Source: Sporomusa sp. (lineage in GTDB: Bacteria > Bacillota_C > Negativicutes > Sporomusales > Sporomusaceae). Taken from it: a stretch of DNA of 29,155 bases. This document shows, piece by piece, positions 15,498 to 24,036 of this stretch (position 1 is the first letter of the stretch; each line of letters starts with the position of its first letter). The notes below the pieces were generated by a model that searched no databases, was not told where the DNA came from, and was given only the letters and a program-made list of their open reading frames with translations. The stretch lies in the NCBI GenBank assembly GCA_029256645.1, contig JAQSXM010000003.1, positions 1-29,155 of the forward strand. The letters run 5' to 3'. A program made the translations under genes and the position numbers.

Positions 15498-16751
15498 ATG
15501 TTTAAATTTCTTTCTCAGCGCCACTTGCCGGATATTAAATCCCGCGAATGGCTCCGCTACATCGGTCCGGGAATTTTAGTAACAGTTGGCTTTATTGACC
15601 CGGGGAATTGGGCTGCCAATATGGCAGCAGGCTCAGATTATGGCTATACGTTATTGTGGATGGTAACCCTCTCAACAATTATGCTGATTATCCTTCAGCA
15701 TAATGTGGCCCACCTTGGCATCGTGACAGGATACTGCCTCTCTGAAGCGGCTACACTATACCTTTCCCCCTGGTTGTCGCGCCTGGCTTTGCTCTCGGCG
15801 CTAGGAGCCTCTATAGCCACTGCTTTGGCAGAAATACTAGGCATGGCCATTGCCCTCAAAATATTGCTTAATCTGCCGCTGGCGGCCGGCTCAGTCATAG
15901 CGGCACTGACCTCAGGCCTGTTGCTGTGGAGCAGTTCCTACAGACGTTTGGAACGGTGGATTATTGGCTTCGTGTCATTGATCGGCCTGTCATTCGTATA
16001 TGAGCTTACTTTGGTCAATATCGATTGGATACAAGCGGTAGAGGGCTGGGTGACACCACAGGTCCCGGATGGCTCTTTGATGATTATCATGAGTGTTTTA
16101 GGGGCTGTAGTAATGCCCCATAACCTGTTTCTCCACTCAGAGATCATTCAAAGCCGCCAGTGGAATCTGGAAGATGATGCCGTCATCAAGAAGCAACTAA
16201 ATTACGAATTCCTTGATACATTGTTTTCCATGATTATCGGCTGGGCTATCAACAGTGCCATGATTCTAATTGCTGCAGTTACATTTTTCCAGCACCAAAT
16301 CCATGTTGAAACCCTGGAGCAGGCCGGCGATATGCTTACCCCCATACTTGGTAATACTGCTTCAGTTGTATTCGCTTTCGCGCTATTATTTGCCGGCATA
16401 TCCTCAACAAGCACGGCAGGTATGGCAGGTGGCAGCATTTTCGCCGGCATGTTCCGTGAGCCCTATAACATTAAGGATCAACACACCCGCATAGGTGTCT
16501 TAATCACTTATGTTGCTGCAGTCCTTTGCATCTTTCTTATTTCCAATCCCTTTAAGGGGCTTGTCATATCCCAAATGCTCCTCAGCATTCAATTACCTGT
16601 AACAATTTTTTTACAGATCTATTTGACCTCATCCACTAAAGTTATGGGCAAATATGCCAACACTAAACTTCAGAACCTGCTGTTACTTACGATCGGTGTG
16701 ATTGTTAGCCTGCTCAATATCTGGCTGTTCATTGATCAAATCTATAATTAA
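15498..16751 (+). CDS. mntH: Nramp-family divalent metal (manganese/iron) transporter
   Basis: 417 residues, 11 or so membrane helices, CGGAGG eleven bases before ATG. The two metal-binding motifs are intact: DPGN in helix 1 (Asp34 and Asn37, GFIDPGNWAANMAAGS) and MPHN in helix 6 (Met206-Asn209, AVVMPHNLFLHSEII). The Met supports transition metals such as Mn(II) or Fe(II) over Mg(II). Family members import metal with protons across the inner membrane. The gene is single, divergent from an outer-membrane protein gene, and ends in a perfect 19-base-pair hairpin. I looked for a yybP-ykoY manganese riboswitch or an MntR-like box upstream and did not find a convincing one. Preference for Mn or Fe cannot be settled from the sequence. 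Confidence 0.92.
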   Translation: MFKFLSQRHLPDIKSREWLRYIGPGILVTVGFIDPGNWAANMAAGSDYGYTLLWMVTLSTIMLIILQHNVAHLGIVTGYCLSEAATLYLSPWLSRLALLSALGASIATALAEILGMAIALKILLNLPLAAGSVIAALTSGLLLWSSSYRRLERWIIGFVSLIGLSFVYELTLVNIDWIQAVEGWVTPQVPDGSLMIIMSVLGAVVMPHNLFLHSEIIQSRQWNLEDDAVIKKQLNYEFLDTLFSMIIGWAINSAMILIAAVTFFQHQIHVETLEQAGDMLTPILGNTASVVFAFALLFAGISSTSTAGMAGGSIFAGMFREPYNIKDQHTRIGVLITYVAAVLCIFLISNPFKGLVISQMLLSIQLPVTIFLQIYLTSSTKVMGKYANTKLQNLLLLTIGVIVSLLNIWLFIDQIYN

Positions 16752-16771
16752 AGGTATCTGGCCATACTCAA

Positions 16772-16817
16772 AAAAAGCTCGTGTTCAGCACTTTTTAATG
16801 CTGAACACGAGCTTTTT
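16772..16817. terminator. Shared bidirectional terminator, 19-base-pair perfect stem
   Basis: AAAAAGCTCGTGTTCAGCA (16772-16790) and its exact complement (16799-16817) around an eight-base loop. A-run and T-run flank both sides, so it serves the metal transporter gene on one strand and the isochorismatase-like gene on the other. Confidence 0.92.
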
Positions 16818-16834
16818 AATACAACAGCGTGTGC

Positions 16835-17374
16835 TTACTTAACAAGTTTAGAGATTGTTTTAAAAGCGTCTGTTCCGGCTTGACGGCAAAGCTCAAACAG
16901 AATAGACTCTACAGTCGTCAAAACAGCACCTTCAAACTCCATCCTCCGTAAAGAAATCTCATAATCACGTTCGGTGCGGGAACCGATAGCATCTGTCACC
17001 ACAACAGGCACAAACCCATGATGTTTCAGATCAATAACTGTTTGCAAAACACAAATATGCGCCTCAATACCGGCAATAATGATATTTCTTCTGCCTGTTC
17101 CATGTAATTGGGCCAGGAGATGCTCACTACCACAACAACTAAACGTCGTTTTATCCCAATACCCGGTAGTGAAGTAAGGACGCACTACCTCAATTGTATC
17201 GCCAAGTCCCCGGGGATACTGCCGGGCAGCCATCATTGGGATATCCAGGGACTTTACACCTTCCAACAAAGTTACAGTTTTTTGAGATAATTCTTTATTG
17301 TTTTTGATATGGGGAAATAATTTTTCTTGAATATCCACTACCAATAACAACGAATTTTCTTTTTCAATTCTCAT
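16835..17374 (-). CDS. Isochorismatase-family cysteine hydrolase
   Basis: 179 residues with AAAGGAG nine bases before ATG. The catalytic triad of the family is visible: Asp14 (LLVVDIQEKLF), Lys75 (YWDKTTFSC) and Cys108 (IAGIEAHICVLQT); the cis-peptide region GIEAH is also present. These enzymes hydrolyse amides or vinyl ethers; related ones include nicotinamidase and YcaC-like hydrolases, while isochorismatase proper has extra features that are not apparent. The ARQYPRGLG segment resembles the nicotinamidase-related group of unknown substrate. The protein is probably cytoplasmic. It stands as a single gene, convergent with the metal transporter gene, and no cofactor-salvage gene is nearby to suggest a substrate. 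Confidence 0.88.
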   Translation of the reverse strand: MRIEKENSLLLVVDIQEKLFPHIKNNKELSQKTVTLLEGVKSLDIPMMAARQYPRGLGDTIEVVRPYFTTGYWDKTTFSCCGSEHLLAQLHGTGRRNIIIAGIEAHICVLQTVIDLKHHGFVPVVVTDAIGSRTERDYEISLRRMEFEGAVLTTVESILFELCRQAGTDAFKTISKLVK

Positions 17375-17428
17375 TTTTTCTTACTCCTTTCGACATATAA
17401 TTCCCCACATTGAGCGAAATTGAGGAAA

Positions 17429-17466
17429 CGAGATTGCCACGTTCTTTAGAACGTGAAGCAATCTCG
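17429..17466 (-). terminator. Two-tier hairpin downstream of typA
   Basis: CGAGATTGC (17429-17437) pairs with GCAATCTCG (17458-17466) and, inside it, CACGTTCT pairs with AGAACGTG, with an AA bulge and a two-base loop. Only TTTCC follows on the minus strand, so it may be a weak terminator for typA or a structured 3' element. Confidence 0.5.
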
Positions 17467-17482
17467 CTTCTGGCTTACGCTA

Positions 17483-19297
17483 TTATTGGGATTCTTTTTT
17501 CCGTTCGCGTCCGCGCAGATGCCTGTCCAGAGTTGCTTTGCGCAGGCGGGTGCTTTGCGGCGTAACTTCCACTACTTCATCTTCGTTAATATATTCAAGC
17601 GCCTGTTCAAGGCTCAAAATCCGTGGTGGTGTCAGACGGACAGCGTCATCAGTACCACTGGCCCGCATATTGGTAACATGTTTTTTCTTGCAGGGGTTAA
17701 CATCCATATCCATCTCACGGGCGTTTTCTCCCACAATCATCCCCTGATACACAGATTGTCCAGGTACAACAAACATAATGCCCCGATCCTGAATACTGCT
17801 GATGCCATAACCAGTAGTTTCGCCAGCTTCAAAGGCCACAAGCGCACCCCGGGTACGACCGGGAATATCCCCCTTGTACGGTACATAACCATGGAATACA
17901 TGGTGCATGATCCCATTGCCTTTTGTATTGGTCAGAAACTCTGATCTAAAACCAATCAGGCCCCGGGCTGGAACAATAAATTCCATCCGTAAGTATCCGG
18001 CCAGTTCTACCATATTGACAAGCTCGGCCCGCCGGGTTCCCAGCGATTCCATGACTGCCCCCATAAATTCCTGTGGCACATCAATTGTCAAAAATTCCAT
18101 CGGTTCGCAGCGCTTACCGTTAATTTGTTTATAAATTACCTGAGGTTTACCGATTTGCAGCTCATAGCCTTCACGCCGCATTGTCTCAATCAAGATCGAT
18201 AAATGCAGTTCGCCCCGGCCAGCCACTTCAAAAGAGTCGGCACTGTCTGTCTCACTTACCCGCAAGCTGACATTAGTTTCTGCTTCACGGAACAGACGGT
18301 CACGAACGTGGCGGGAGGTAACAAATTGACCCTCACGCCCGGCAAACGGGCTGGTATTTACGGCAAACACCATCGACAGCGTTGGCTCGTCAATTCTAAT
18401 GGTCGGTAATGCTTCTGGGTTCTCGGTATCTGCCACGGTATCGCCGATATTGACTGATTCAAGGCCAATCATAGCAATGATGTCGCCTAACGCCGCATCT
18501 TTAACCTCAGTGCGCTTTAAGCCTTCATATATGTACACCTTACCGATTCTGGCCTTAGTTTCTGTCTCGCCGTTAAGAATGATGACATTCTGCCCGCCAG
18601 CAATACGGCCTCTAACAACCCGGCCAATAGCAATACGGCCAACATAATCATCATAGTCAAGGGTAGTGATCATAACCTGAAGCGGCCCATCAATCTCTCC
18701 CCTCGGGGCGGGTATTGTTTTCTCAATACATTCAAACAGTGGTTGCAGATTATCGCTATCGTCAGCCATCGCCATTTTAGCAACACCCTCCCGGGCTGCA
18801 GCATACACAACCGGGAAGTCAAGCTGCTCATCATTGGCTTCAAGCTCAATGAACAGTTCCAGCACTTCATCAACAACATCTTCTACCCGTTGGTCCGGGC
18901 GATCAATTTTATTAATAACTACAATGGGTTTAAGTTTTTGTTCCAGTGCTTTTCTTAGCACGTATTTAGTCTGCGGCATTGGACCTTCAAAAGCATCTAC
19001 TAACAGCAGTACGCCATCAACCATGTTAAGTACCCGCTCAACCTCACCACCAAAATCAGCGTGGCCGGGGGTATCTACAATGTTAATTTTTGTTTCTTTA
19101 TACATTACTGCAGTGTTTTTGGACAAGATGGTAATGCCCCGCTCGCGTTCAAGATCATTTGAATCCATTACGCGTTCAGCTACATGCTCATTGGCACGGA
19201 AAACATTGCTTTGTTTAAGCATGGCGTCTACTAGAGTTGTTTTGCCATGGTCGACGTGGGCTATAATGGCAATATTACGTAAGTCTTTGCGTTCCAT
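17483..19297 (-). CDS. typA: Ribosome-associated GTPase TypA/BipA
   Basis: 604 residues, the normal family length. GTPase motifs: G1 AHVDHGKTT (about 13-21), the switch region RERGITI, G3 [16 protein letters not shown]4 NKIDRP. After the G domain come the beta-barrel domain II, then EF-G-like domains III and V ([45 protein letters not shown]) and the TypA-specific C-terminal domain ([22 protein letters not shown]) ending in a basic tail. TypA binds the ribosome near the EF-G site and helps 50S assembly and growth under stress such as low temperature. The RBS GGGAGG stands 13 bases before ATG, somewhat far. Single gene behind a near-consensus promoter, with a hairpin in its leader. Confidence 0.97.
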   Translation of the reverse strand: MERKDLRNIAIIAHVDHGKTTLVDAMLKQSNVFRANEHVAERVMDSNDLERERGITILSKNTAVMYKETKINIVDTPGHADFGGEVERVLNMVDGVLLLVDAFEGPMPQTKYVLRKALEQKLKPIVVINKIDRPDQRVEDVVDEVLELFIELEANDEQLDFPVVYAAAREGVAKMAMADDSDNLQPLFECIEKTIPAPRGEIDGPLQVMITTLDYDDYVGRIAIGRVVRGRIAGGQNVIILNGETETKARIGKVYIYEGLKRTEVKDAALGDIIAMIGLESVNIGDTVADTENPEALPTIRIDEPTLSMVFAVNTSPFAGREGQFVTSRHVRDRLFREAETNVSLRVSETDSADSFEVAGRGELHLSILIETMRREGYELQIGKPQVIYKQINGKRCEPMEFLTIDVPQEFMGAVMESLGTRRAELVNMVELAGYLRMEFIVPARGLIGFRSEFLTNTKGNGIMHHVFHGYVPYKGDIPGRTRGALVAFEAGETTGYGISSIQDRGIMFVVPGQSVYQGMIVGENAREMDMDVNPCKKKHVTNMRASGTDDAVRLTPPRILSLEQALEYINEDEVVEVTPQSTRLRKATLDRHLRGRERKKESQ

Positions 19298-19324
19298 ATA
19301 AAATGATTGTCCTCCCTATAATGA

Positions 19325-19354
19325 ACAAAAGGATGCTATTTTGCACCCTTTTGT
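19325..19354 (-). other. Hairpin in the typA leader
   Basis: On the minus strand ACAAAAGGGTGC and GCATCCTTTTGT pair over 12 positions with one G-U pair around a six-base loop, just upstream of the typA RBS and downstream of its promoter. The 3' arm ends in TTTTGTTC. It might attenuate transcription or control leader stability. Confidence 0.5.
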
Positions 19355-19371
19355 AGTGTCATGCACAATTC

Positions 19372-19400
19372 ACTATATTATACCAGTTCCCATATGTCAA
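19372..19400 (-). promoter_or_regulatory. Near-consensus sigma-A promoter of typA
   Basis: Minus strand: TTGACA (19395-19400), 17-base spacer, TATAGT (19372-19377). A second TATAAT is present in the spacer but only 12 bases from the -35. Leader of about 65 bases. Confidence 0.75.
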
Positions 19401-19425
19401 ATTAAATTTTATTTTTCCCCTATTT

Positions 19426-21039
19426 TCAGGACGACAAATCATTCAGCATCTTTTTAGTAAATGCCCGAATCTTATCAGCACGACTGAGCGCATCCGGGAG
19501 TTTTCCTGCGTTTGTAGCCACCGTGTCTTCGAGCTTCAGGCGCAATTCGGCATATTCTCTTTCCATATCGGCCAAATAATCTCTAAGCTGCTGTACTGCG
19601 GGTTCAACAGCAATTATTGCTGTTGGCTCAATCTTCCATTCACGTCCGGCGATCGCCACTGAATCGCCATAACGCGGAATATATGTGGGAATTCCAAATT
19701 TCTCATTAATAAGCTGGGCAAAGGGTTCTGCCATCTCTTGTTCGCCATGTACAATAAAGATATTGGCCGGTTTGGTTTCAAATTTACCCAACCAGGTCAT
19801 CAGTTGATCCTGGTCCGCATGGGCTGAAAAACCATCCAAATTGTAGATTTTGGCCTTAACACTGATCTCCTCGCCCATAATTTTTACTTTCTTGACACCC
19901 TCTAACAAGCGCCGCCCCATACTTCCCTGCGCCTGATAGCCAACAAATAGAACCGAGCTCTCCGGCCGCCATAAATTATGTTTCAAGTGGTGAAGAACCC
20001 GCCCGGCATCAGCCATGCCGCTGGCAGAGATAATGATGGCCGGTCGCCCCAGTTTATTAATAGCCTTAGACTCATCAGACGTCTTGGTGTAAGTCAATTG
20101 TGGCAGGCGGAGCGGGTGGTCATGATCCTTGTAGAGCATGTCATACGCTTCACTATCATATTCCTGCGAGTTTTTCAAAAATATATCTGTCGCAGAAATG
20201 GCCAGCGGGCTGTCGATAATTACCGGAATATCCGGAATCAAGCCACCTTTAAATAAAGTATGCAGATGATATAGCAGCGTTTGTGTGCGGCCTACTGCAA
20301 ATGAGGGTATGATTAGATTGCCGCCCTTTGCCACTGTGTCATTTATATATGTTGCCAGCAACTCAACTGGATCGCTGGGATCATGCTTACGGGCCCCGTA
20401 GGTTGACTCAACAACAACATAGTCGGCATGGGCAATCTTGACCGGGTCCTTGATAATAGGCTGGTCGGGCTGGCCCAAATCACCGGAAAATAAAAATTTA
20501 GCTGTTTCGCCGTTTTCAGTCAGCCAAATTTCCACCATCGATGATCCAAGTATATGACCGGCATCCCGAAATGAAATCGTAATTTCATCTGAAAGTTTTA
20601 CCTCAGCGTCATAGGACACCGGAGAAAACTGTTGGAGGCAGGCATAGGCTTCATCAACAGTGTAGAGCGGCTCTACTGCTTTATAACCGGCACGTTGTCC
20701 TTTGCGATTAGCAATCTCGGCATCAAACTCTTGAATGTGACCGCTGTCAGGCAGCATAATACTGCACAGTTCAGCTGTTACCTTGGTGGCATAAATAGGC
20801 CCTTTAAAACCTGATTTGCACAATCGGGGTATCAGTCCGCTATGATCAATATGGGCGTGGGTCAAGAATACCCCGTCAATATCGGCAGGGTTATAGCTGA
20901 ATGGTCTTCTGTTTAGCGCAACAATCGCTTTTGATCCTTGAAACATACCGCAGTCAACCAGATACTTTTTTGACCCAATCTCTAAAAGGTAGGAAGATCC
21001 GGTTACCATTCCGGCTGCCCCCAAAAAAGTTAAACGCAT
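19426..21039 (-). CDS. Beta-CASP metallo-beta-lactamase RNase (RNA specificity domain type)
   Basis: 537 residues. The reading frame extends to 21063, but the ATG at 21039 has AAAGGAG eight bases upstream and begins MRLTFLGAAGMVTGSSYLL. Metal ligands: His61, His63, Asp65, His66 (THAHIDHSG), the His of DAGHILGSS and the Asp of FSGDLGQ. Beta-CASP motifs: Glu in VVESTYGARKH, His in FSAHADQDQL and the IVHGEQ region. This resembles the CPSF73-like or TTHA0252-like RNases of bacteria, which act on RNA as zinc-dependent endonucleases. A C-terminal helical tail (about 480-537) follows. RNase J is less likely because its C-terminal domain and length do not match. Transcribed from its own predicted promoter just after the murB operon terminator. 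Confidence 0.9.
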   Translation of the reverse strand: MRLTFLGAAGMVTGSSYLLEIGSKKYLVDCGMFQGSKAIVALNRRPFSYNPADIDGVFLTHAHIDHSGLIPRLCKSGFKGPIYATKVTAELCSIMLPDSGHIQEFDAEIANRKGQRAGYKAVEPLYTVDEAYACLQQFSPVSYDAEVKLSDEITISFRDAGHILGSSMVEIWLTENGETAKFLFSGDLGQPDQPIIKDPVKIAHADYVVVESTYGARKHDPSDPVELLATYINDTVAKGGNLIIPSFAVGRTQTLLYHLHTLFKGGLIPDIPVIIDSPLAISATDIFLKNSQEYDSEAYDMLYKDHDHPLRLPQLTYTKTSDESKAINKLGRPAIIISASGMADAGRVLHHLKHNLWRPESSVLFVGYQAQGSMGRRLLEGVKKVKIMGEEISVKAKIYNLDGFSAHADQDQLMTWLGKFETKPANIFIVHGEQEMAEPFAQLINEKFGIPTYIPRYGDSVAIAGREWKIEPTAIIAVEPAVQQLRDYLADMEREYAELRLKLEDTVATNAGKLPDALSRADKIRAFTKKMLNDLSS

Positions 21040-21122
21040 ATATTTGGCTCCTTTTTTCACCATTATTCCAATGAGAAGTTTGTCACAACTGTTGAATTTT
21101 AGAAACCCTTATAATTTTCTAA

Positions 21123-21151
21123 ATTCTACATACCCATCTGTTTTCCTGCAA
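21123..21151 (-). promoter_or_regulatory. Predicted promoter of the beta-CASP nuclease gene
   Basis: Minus strand: TTGCAG (21146-21151), 17-base spacer, TAGAAT (21123-21128). It lies between the murB terminator and the nuclease gene. Confidence 0.5.
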
Positions 21152-21160
21152 AGATAAGCA

Positions 21161-21186
21161 AAAACCGGAGCGTACGCTCCGGTTTT
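21161..21186 (-). terminator. Terminator of the trmL-murB operon
   Basis: A 26-base perfect palindrome, AAAACCGGAGCG then TA then its complement, followed on the minus strand by a further T, giving five T residues. It is 17 bases after the murB stop. Confidence 0.9.
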
Positions 21187-21203
21187 CGCTATTATGAGTA
21201 ATA

Positions 21204-22127
21204 TTATTCTTCACCCAATACTCGTACTTCCGGATGCAGCGAAATACCAAACTGCTTATAAACACCATCCTGCACTTTGCTAATGAGCGCCAGTACATCC
21301 TGAGCCGTTGCCCCGCCTGCATTAATAATAAAACCGGCGTGCTTTGTGGAAACTTGCGCACCACCAACACTTACCCCTTTAAGACCTGCCTGCTCAATCA
21401 GTGTTCCTGCAAAATAACCCTGGGGTCGTTTAAAGGTACTGCCGGCACTGGGCATTTCCAGCGGTTGCTTGCTTTCCCGCTTGGTTGTGTAATCATCAAG
21501 CAAACCACGAATAGAGTTGTCTTCGCCCACAGATAACCCTAATTCCACTTCACAGACAAAACAGTCATTTTCCTGAAATACACTGTGCCGGTAGCCGAAT
21601 TCAAGCTCTTCCCCCGTAAAACGCCTGAGTTCACCGCTTGCACATACCGCGGTAACCGCTTGCACTACCTGACTCATCTCCCCTTCGTAAGCGCCGGCAT
21701 TCATAAATACCGCACCGCCGATACTGCCGGGGATGCCAATGGCAAACTCAAACCCTGTCAAATTATTTCTTGCAGCATATTTTGATACATCTGCCAATAG
21801 CGCCCCTGCCCCCGCAGACAGAGTACTGCCGCGGTGCCTGATATAGCCCATTTCCGGACCGAACTTAACAACAAGGCCGCGGATGCCGCGGTCTAACACC
21901 AGCACATTAGAACCGTTGCCAAGTACAGTAACAGGCACCTCATATTGTTTGGCTGTATCCAGCACCGCAGCTACTTCCTGAACAGTTGCAGGCAGTGCCA
22001 GGTAATCTGCCGGACCGCCGATTTTAAAGGTAGTGTGTTTGGACATAGGTTCATCAACAAGCAGCCTTTCCGGGGGAATAGCTTTTTCTAATTCGGCAGC
22101 AAACTCCACAGGCCGTCTAACCAACAT
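21204..22127 (-). CDS. murB: UDP-N-acetylenolpyruvoylglucosamine reductase
   Basis: 307 residues from the ATG at 22127, one base after the stop of the preceding gene; longer in-frame starts (22175, 22169) lie inside that gene. FAD-binding domain: HTTFKIGGPADYL, PVTVLGNGSNVLV, FAIGIPGSIGGAVFMNAGAYEGEM. C-terminal MurB domain: FGYRHSVF, the proton-donor Ser in MPSAGSTFKRPQG, LIEQAGLKG, VSTKHAGFIIN and the catalytic-Glu region LHPEVRVLGEE. It reduces UDP-GlcNAc-enolpyruvate to UDP-MurNAc with NADPH in the cytoplasm. The YRHSVF and short substrate-binding loop fit the Gram-positive type. Last gene of the trmL operon, probably translated by coupling because no clear RBS precedes it. Confidence 0.96.
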   Translation of the reverse strand: MLVRRPVEFAAELEKAIPPERLLVDEPMSKHTTFKIGGPADYLALPATVQEVAAVLDTAKQYEVPVTVLGNGSNVLVLDRGIRGLVVKFGPEMGYIRHRGSTLSAGAGALLADVSKYAARNNLTGFEFAIGIPGSIGGAVFMNAGAYEGEMSQVVQAVTAVCASGELRRFTGEELEFGYRHSVFQENDCFVCEVELGLSVGEDNSIRGLLDDYTTKRESKQPLEMPSAGSTFKRPQGYFAGTLIEQAGLKGVSVGGAQVSTKHAGFIINAGGATAQDVLALISKVQDGVYKQFGISLHPEVRVLGEE

Positions 22128-22128
22128 C

Positions 22129-22479
22129 TCATTCTTTGCCAAATAAATCCATTCCTTCGGCGACCGCATCGCCAATTATTTTGTAAATATCAGCAGCGAT
22201 TTGCTGAAAACGCATATGGGCATGGATAAAGTCCCGAGCCTTCGGATTAAGTACAATAAGTTCATACATCTTTTGCAGCTCTGCTGACTTCTCTTTATCT
22301 TCAGGATTACCGGCCATTAATTCATACTCGGCAGCCAGCTTTTTTTTGAAAAAATCCTGTACCATCTTTTTACTTGTTGGATCACTGTCAAGCTGCTTTT
22401 TTGTATTCAAAAATGCCTGGTATTCCTCAGAACCTCTTAATGCCCTGCCCAGTTCATGGGCTTTGTCATGTACACTCAT
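22129..22479 (-). CDS. YlbF/YmcA-family protein
   Basis: 116 residues. A TTG six bases further out is too close to the RBS; the ATG at 22479 has GGAGG eight bases upstream. All-helical protein: HDKAHELGRALRGSEEYQAFLNTKKQLDSD, then KKMVQDFFKKKLAAEYELMAG, then ELQKMYELIVLNPKARDFIHAHMRFQQIAADIYKIIGDAVAEGMDLF. YlbF-family proteins of Bacillus form a complex with YmcA and YaaT that affects RNase Y, biofilm, competence and sporulation. The Fe-S-binding cysteines of Bacillus YlbF are not visible here. The fusion-free single-copy gene overlaps the start region of murB, so they should be co-expressed. The role in this organism can only be inferred. Confidence 0.82.
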   Translation of the reverse strand: MSVHDKAHELGRALRGSEEYQAFLNTKKQLDSDPTSKKMVQDFFKKKLAAEYELMAGNPEDKEKSAELQKMYELIVLNPKARDFIHAHMRFQQIAADIYKIIGDAVAEGMDLFGKE

Positions 22480-22538
22480 TGCCAATTCCTCCAGTTATTC
22501 ACCATCTATCTTATGCGTGAAATATTGTGCTTATACGA

Positions 22539-23402
22539 TTAAAAATCTTTTTTCAACAGACCTTTATAAAAATCCTGCATTGTTATGGCATCCTGAGCCT
22601 GAGTACCGGCAGACTCACAGATAATCCGGGGCGTATAACCCCGCTCAGCAATAACTGCAAGCAGTGGCTCATGGGGCGGTCCATAGGGATCAGCAAACGT
22701 CCAGTGACGCCGCTCGCCAGCTTTGGTAAACTCAATCCGGCTAAAATGGATATGCAGATTCTGAGCAGCCCCGGCTCCCAGCGTTTCGGCTATTTTATCA
22801 AATACAGCGGCAAACTCCTGACTTGTCGTATACTGCCCGCCTGTCACGGCATGCAAGTGACCGAAATCCACAGCCGGGCGTACCCTATCAGATAACTTGC
22901 ATAGCTCAAGCACCTCGTCAACTGACCCCAGTTGATTTTGTTTCCCCATAGTCTCAGGCAACAGTAGCGGCCCTGTCAAGCCCAGGCACTCAGCCTGCTC
23001 CAGTACTTGCGCAAACAGACGTTTAGACCTCTCCATTGCCTGCCGGCGGTCTCCCCCCTTGCCGGGACCGCCGATGTGAAATACAAGCCTATCGGCGCCC
23101 ATCCATTTTGCCACCTCCAGCGACCGCTGAAAATGCTTCAGGGTATTAGCGGCGATGGTTTCATCTTCGGTAGCAAGGCTTATAAAATAGGGCGCGTGGA
23201 TGCTAAGCTTAACATCGTAACAGGCGGCTTGTTCCCCCACCCGTTCAGCGGTAGCTTGACCGACATGTACCCCACGGCTGCATTGATATTCATAGGCTTT
23301 CAGGCTCAGGCCGCCCAGCCATTCCGGCATATCAGCCGAAGCCTTGTGCCCGGCCTCATAAAATGCGTCTGGATTGCCTGCCGGACCAAATTGTGCAAAC
23401 AT
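22539..23402 (-). CDS. Endonuclease IV-like TIM-barrel (AP endonuclease family 2) protein
   Basis: 287 residues. Zinc-binding residues of the family appear in order: His in LSIHAPYFISLA, His in LVFHIGGPG, Glu in LLPETMGKQNQLG, Asp and His in AVDFGHLHA, His in LHIHFSRIEF and Glu in IICESAGTQ. The N-terminus (FAQFGPAGNPDAFYEAG) is typical of a group of endonuclease IV-like proteins common in Firmicutes; it lacks the canonical first strand of Nfo. Family members nick DNA 5' of abasic sites, and others are sugar isomerases; the IHFSRIE motif favours a nuclease. Its RBS is weak (GGATGG). It lies 24 bases after trmL and before the ylbF-like gene in the same operon. Confidence 0.83.
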   Translation of the reverse strand: MFAQFGPAGNPDAFYEAGHKASADMPEWLGGLSLKAYEYQCSRGVHVGQATAERVGEQAACYDVKLSIHAPYFISLATEDETIAANTLKHFQRSLEVAKWMGADRLVFHIGGPGKGGDRRQAMERSKRLFAQVLEQAECLGLTGPLLLPETMGKQNQLGSVDEVLELCKLSDRVRPAVDFGHLHAVTGGQYTTSQEFAAVFDKIAETLGAGAAQNLHIHFSRIEFTKAGERRHWTFADPYGPPHEPLLAVIAERGYTPRIICESAGTQAQDAITMQDFYKGLLKKDF

Positions 23403-23426
23403 GTAATCACCATCCCTAAATTGGGG

Positions 23427-23885
23427 TTATCTGAGCCCCGGGAAATCTTGCTGCCGCAGCGCTTCGTAGACAACAACAGCCACAGCATTTGACAGATTCA
23501 GCGATCTGGCATCGTCAAGCATAGGAATACGAACACAATTTTCCGGATAATCTGCTAGTAATTCCTGCGGTAATCCGGCCGTTTCCTTACCAAACACCAA
23601 TAGATCATTCACCTGATAAGTAATATCACTGTGACACTTATGGGCTTTTGTTGTATTAAAATAAAACTTATGCCCTTTATAAAGTTCAAGCACTTCAGCA
23701 AAATTCTCGTGAATATGTACTTTGACCAAATGCCAATAGTCAAGCCCTGCCCGTTTCAGATAACGGTCTTCAATAGAAAATCCAAGCGGTTTTATCAGAT
23801 GTAATTCACAGCCGGTTGCCGCACATAGTCTGGCAATGTTGCCGGTATTGCCGGGAATTTCCGGTTCTACCAGTACAATATGCAT
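23427..23885 (-). CDS. trmL: tRNA (cytidine/uridine-34-2'-O)-methyltransferase
   Basis: 152 residues from the ATG at 23885 (GAGG ten bases upstream); a GTG nine bases further out overlaps the RBS. SPOUT-family knot enzyme: EIPGNTGNIARLCAATG at the N-terminus, LIKPLGFSIEDRYLKRAGLDYW, then the SAM-binding knot LLVFGKETAGLP, RIPMLDDARSLNLSNAVAVVVYEALRQ. TrmL (YibK) methylates the ribose of wobble position 34 in leucine tRNAs using S-adenosylmethionine. First gene of the operon trmL - endonuclease IV-like - ylbF-like - murB. Confidence 0.93.
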   Translation of the reverse strand: MHIVLVEPEIPGNTGNIARLCAATGCELHLIKPLGFSIEDRYLKRAGLDYWHLVKVHIHENFAEVLELYKGHKFYFNTTKAHKCHSDITYQVNDLLVFGKETAGLPQELLADYPENCVRIPMLDDARSLNLSNAVAVVVYEALRQQDFPGLR

Positions 23886-23918
23886 CAAAATCACCTCAGT
23901 TATACAGTTTTTCCTGTT

Positions 23919-23947
23919 TACTTTGTTTGAAACAGATCAGATGTCAA
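23919..23947 (-). promoter_or_regulatory. Possible promoter of the trmL operon
   Basis: Minus strand: perfect TTGACA (23942-23947) and, 17 bases on, the poor -10 AAAGTA (23919-23924). A TATAAC closer to the gene is an alternative -10. Confidence 0.3.
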
Positions 23948-23975
23948 AAGATCAAAGTAAAAGGTATTCTACACA

Positions 23976-24008
23976 AAAAATAAAAATCCTACCCGTTTTA
24001 GGTAGGAT
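23976..24008 (-). terminator. Terminator of the ferredoxin gene
   Basis: Minus strand: ATCCTACC (24001-24008) pairs with GGTAGGAT (23986-23993) around a seven-base loop, followed by TTTTATTTTTTG. Confidence 0.9.
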
Positions 24009-24036
24009 GTCAACAGTCATATTAATTTTGTCCAGT

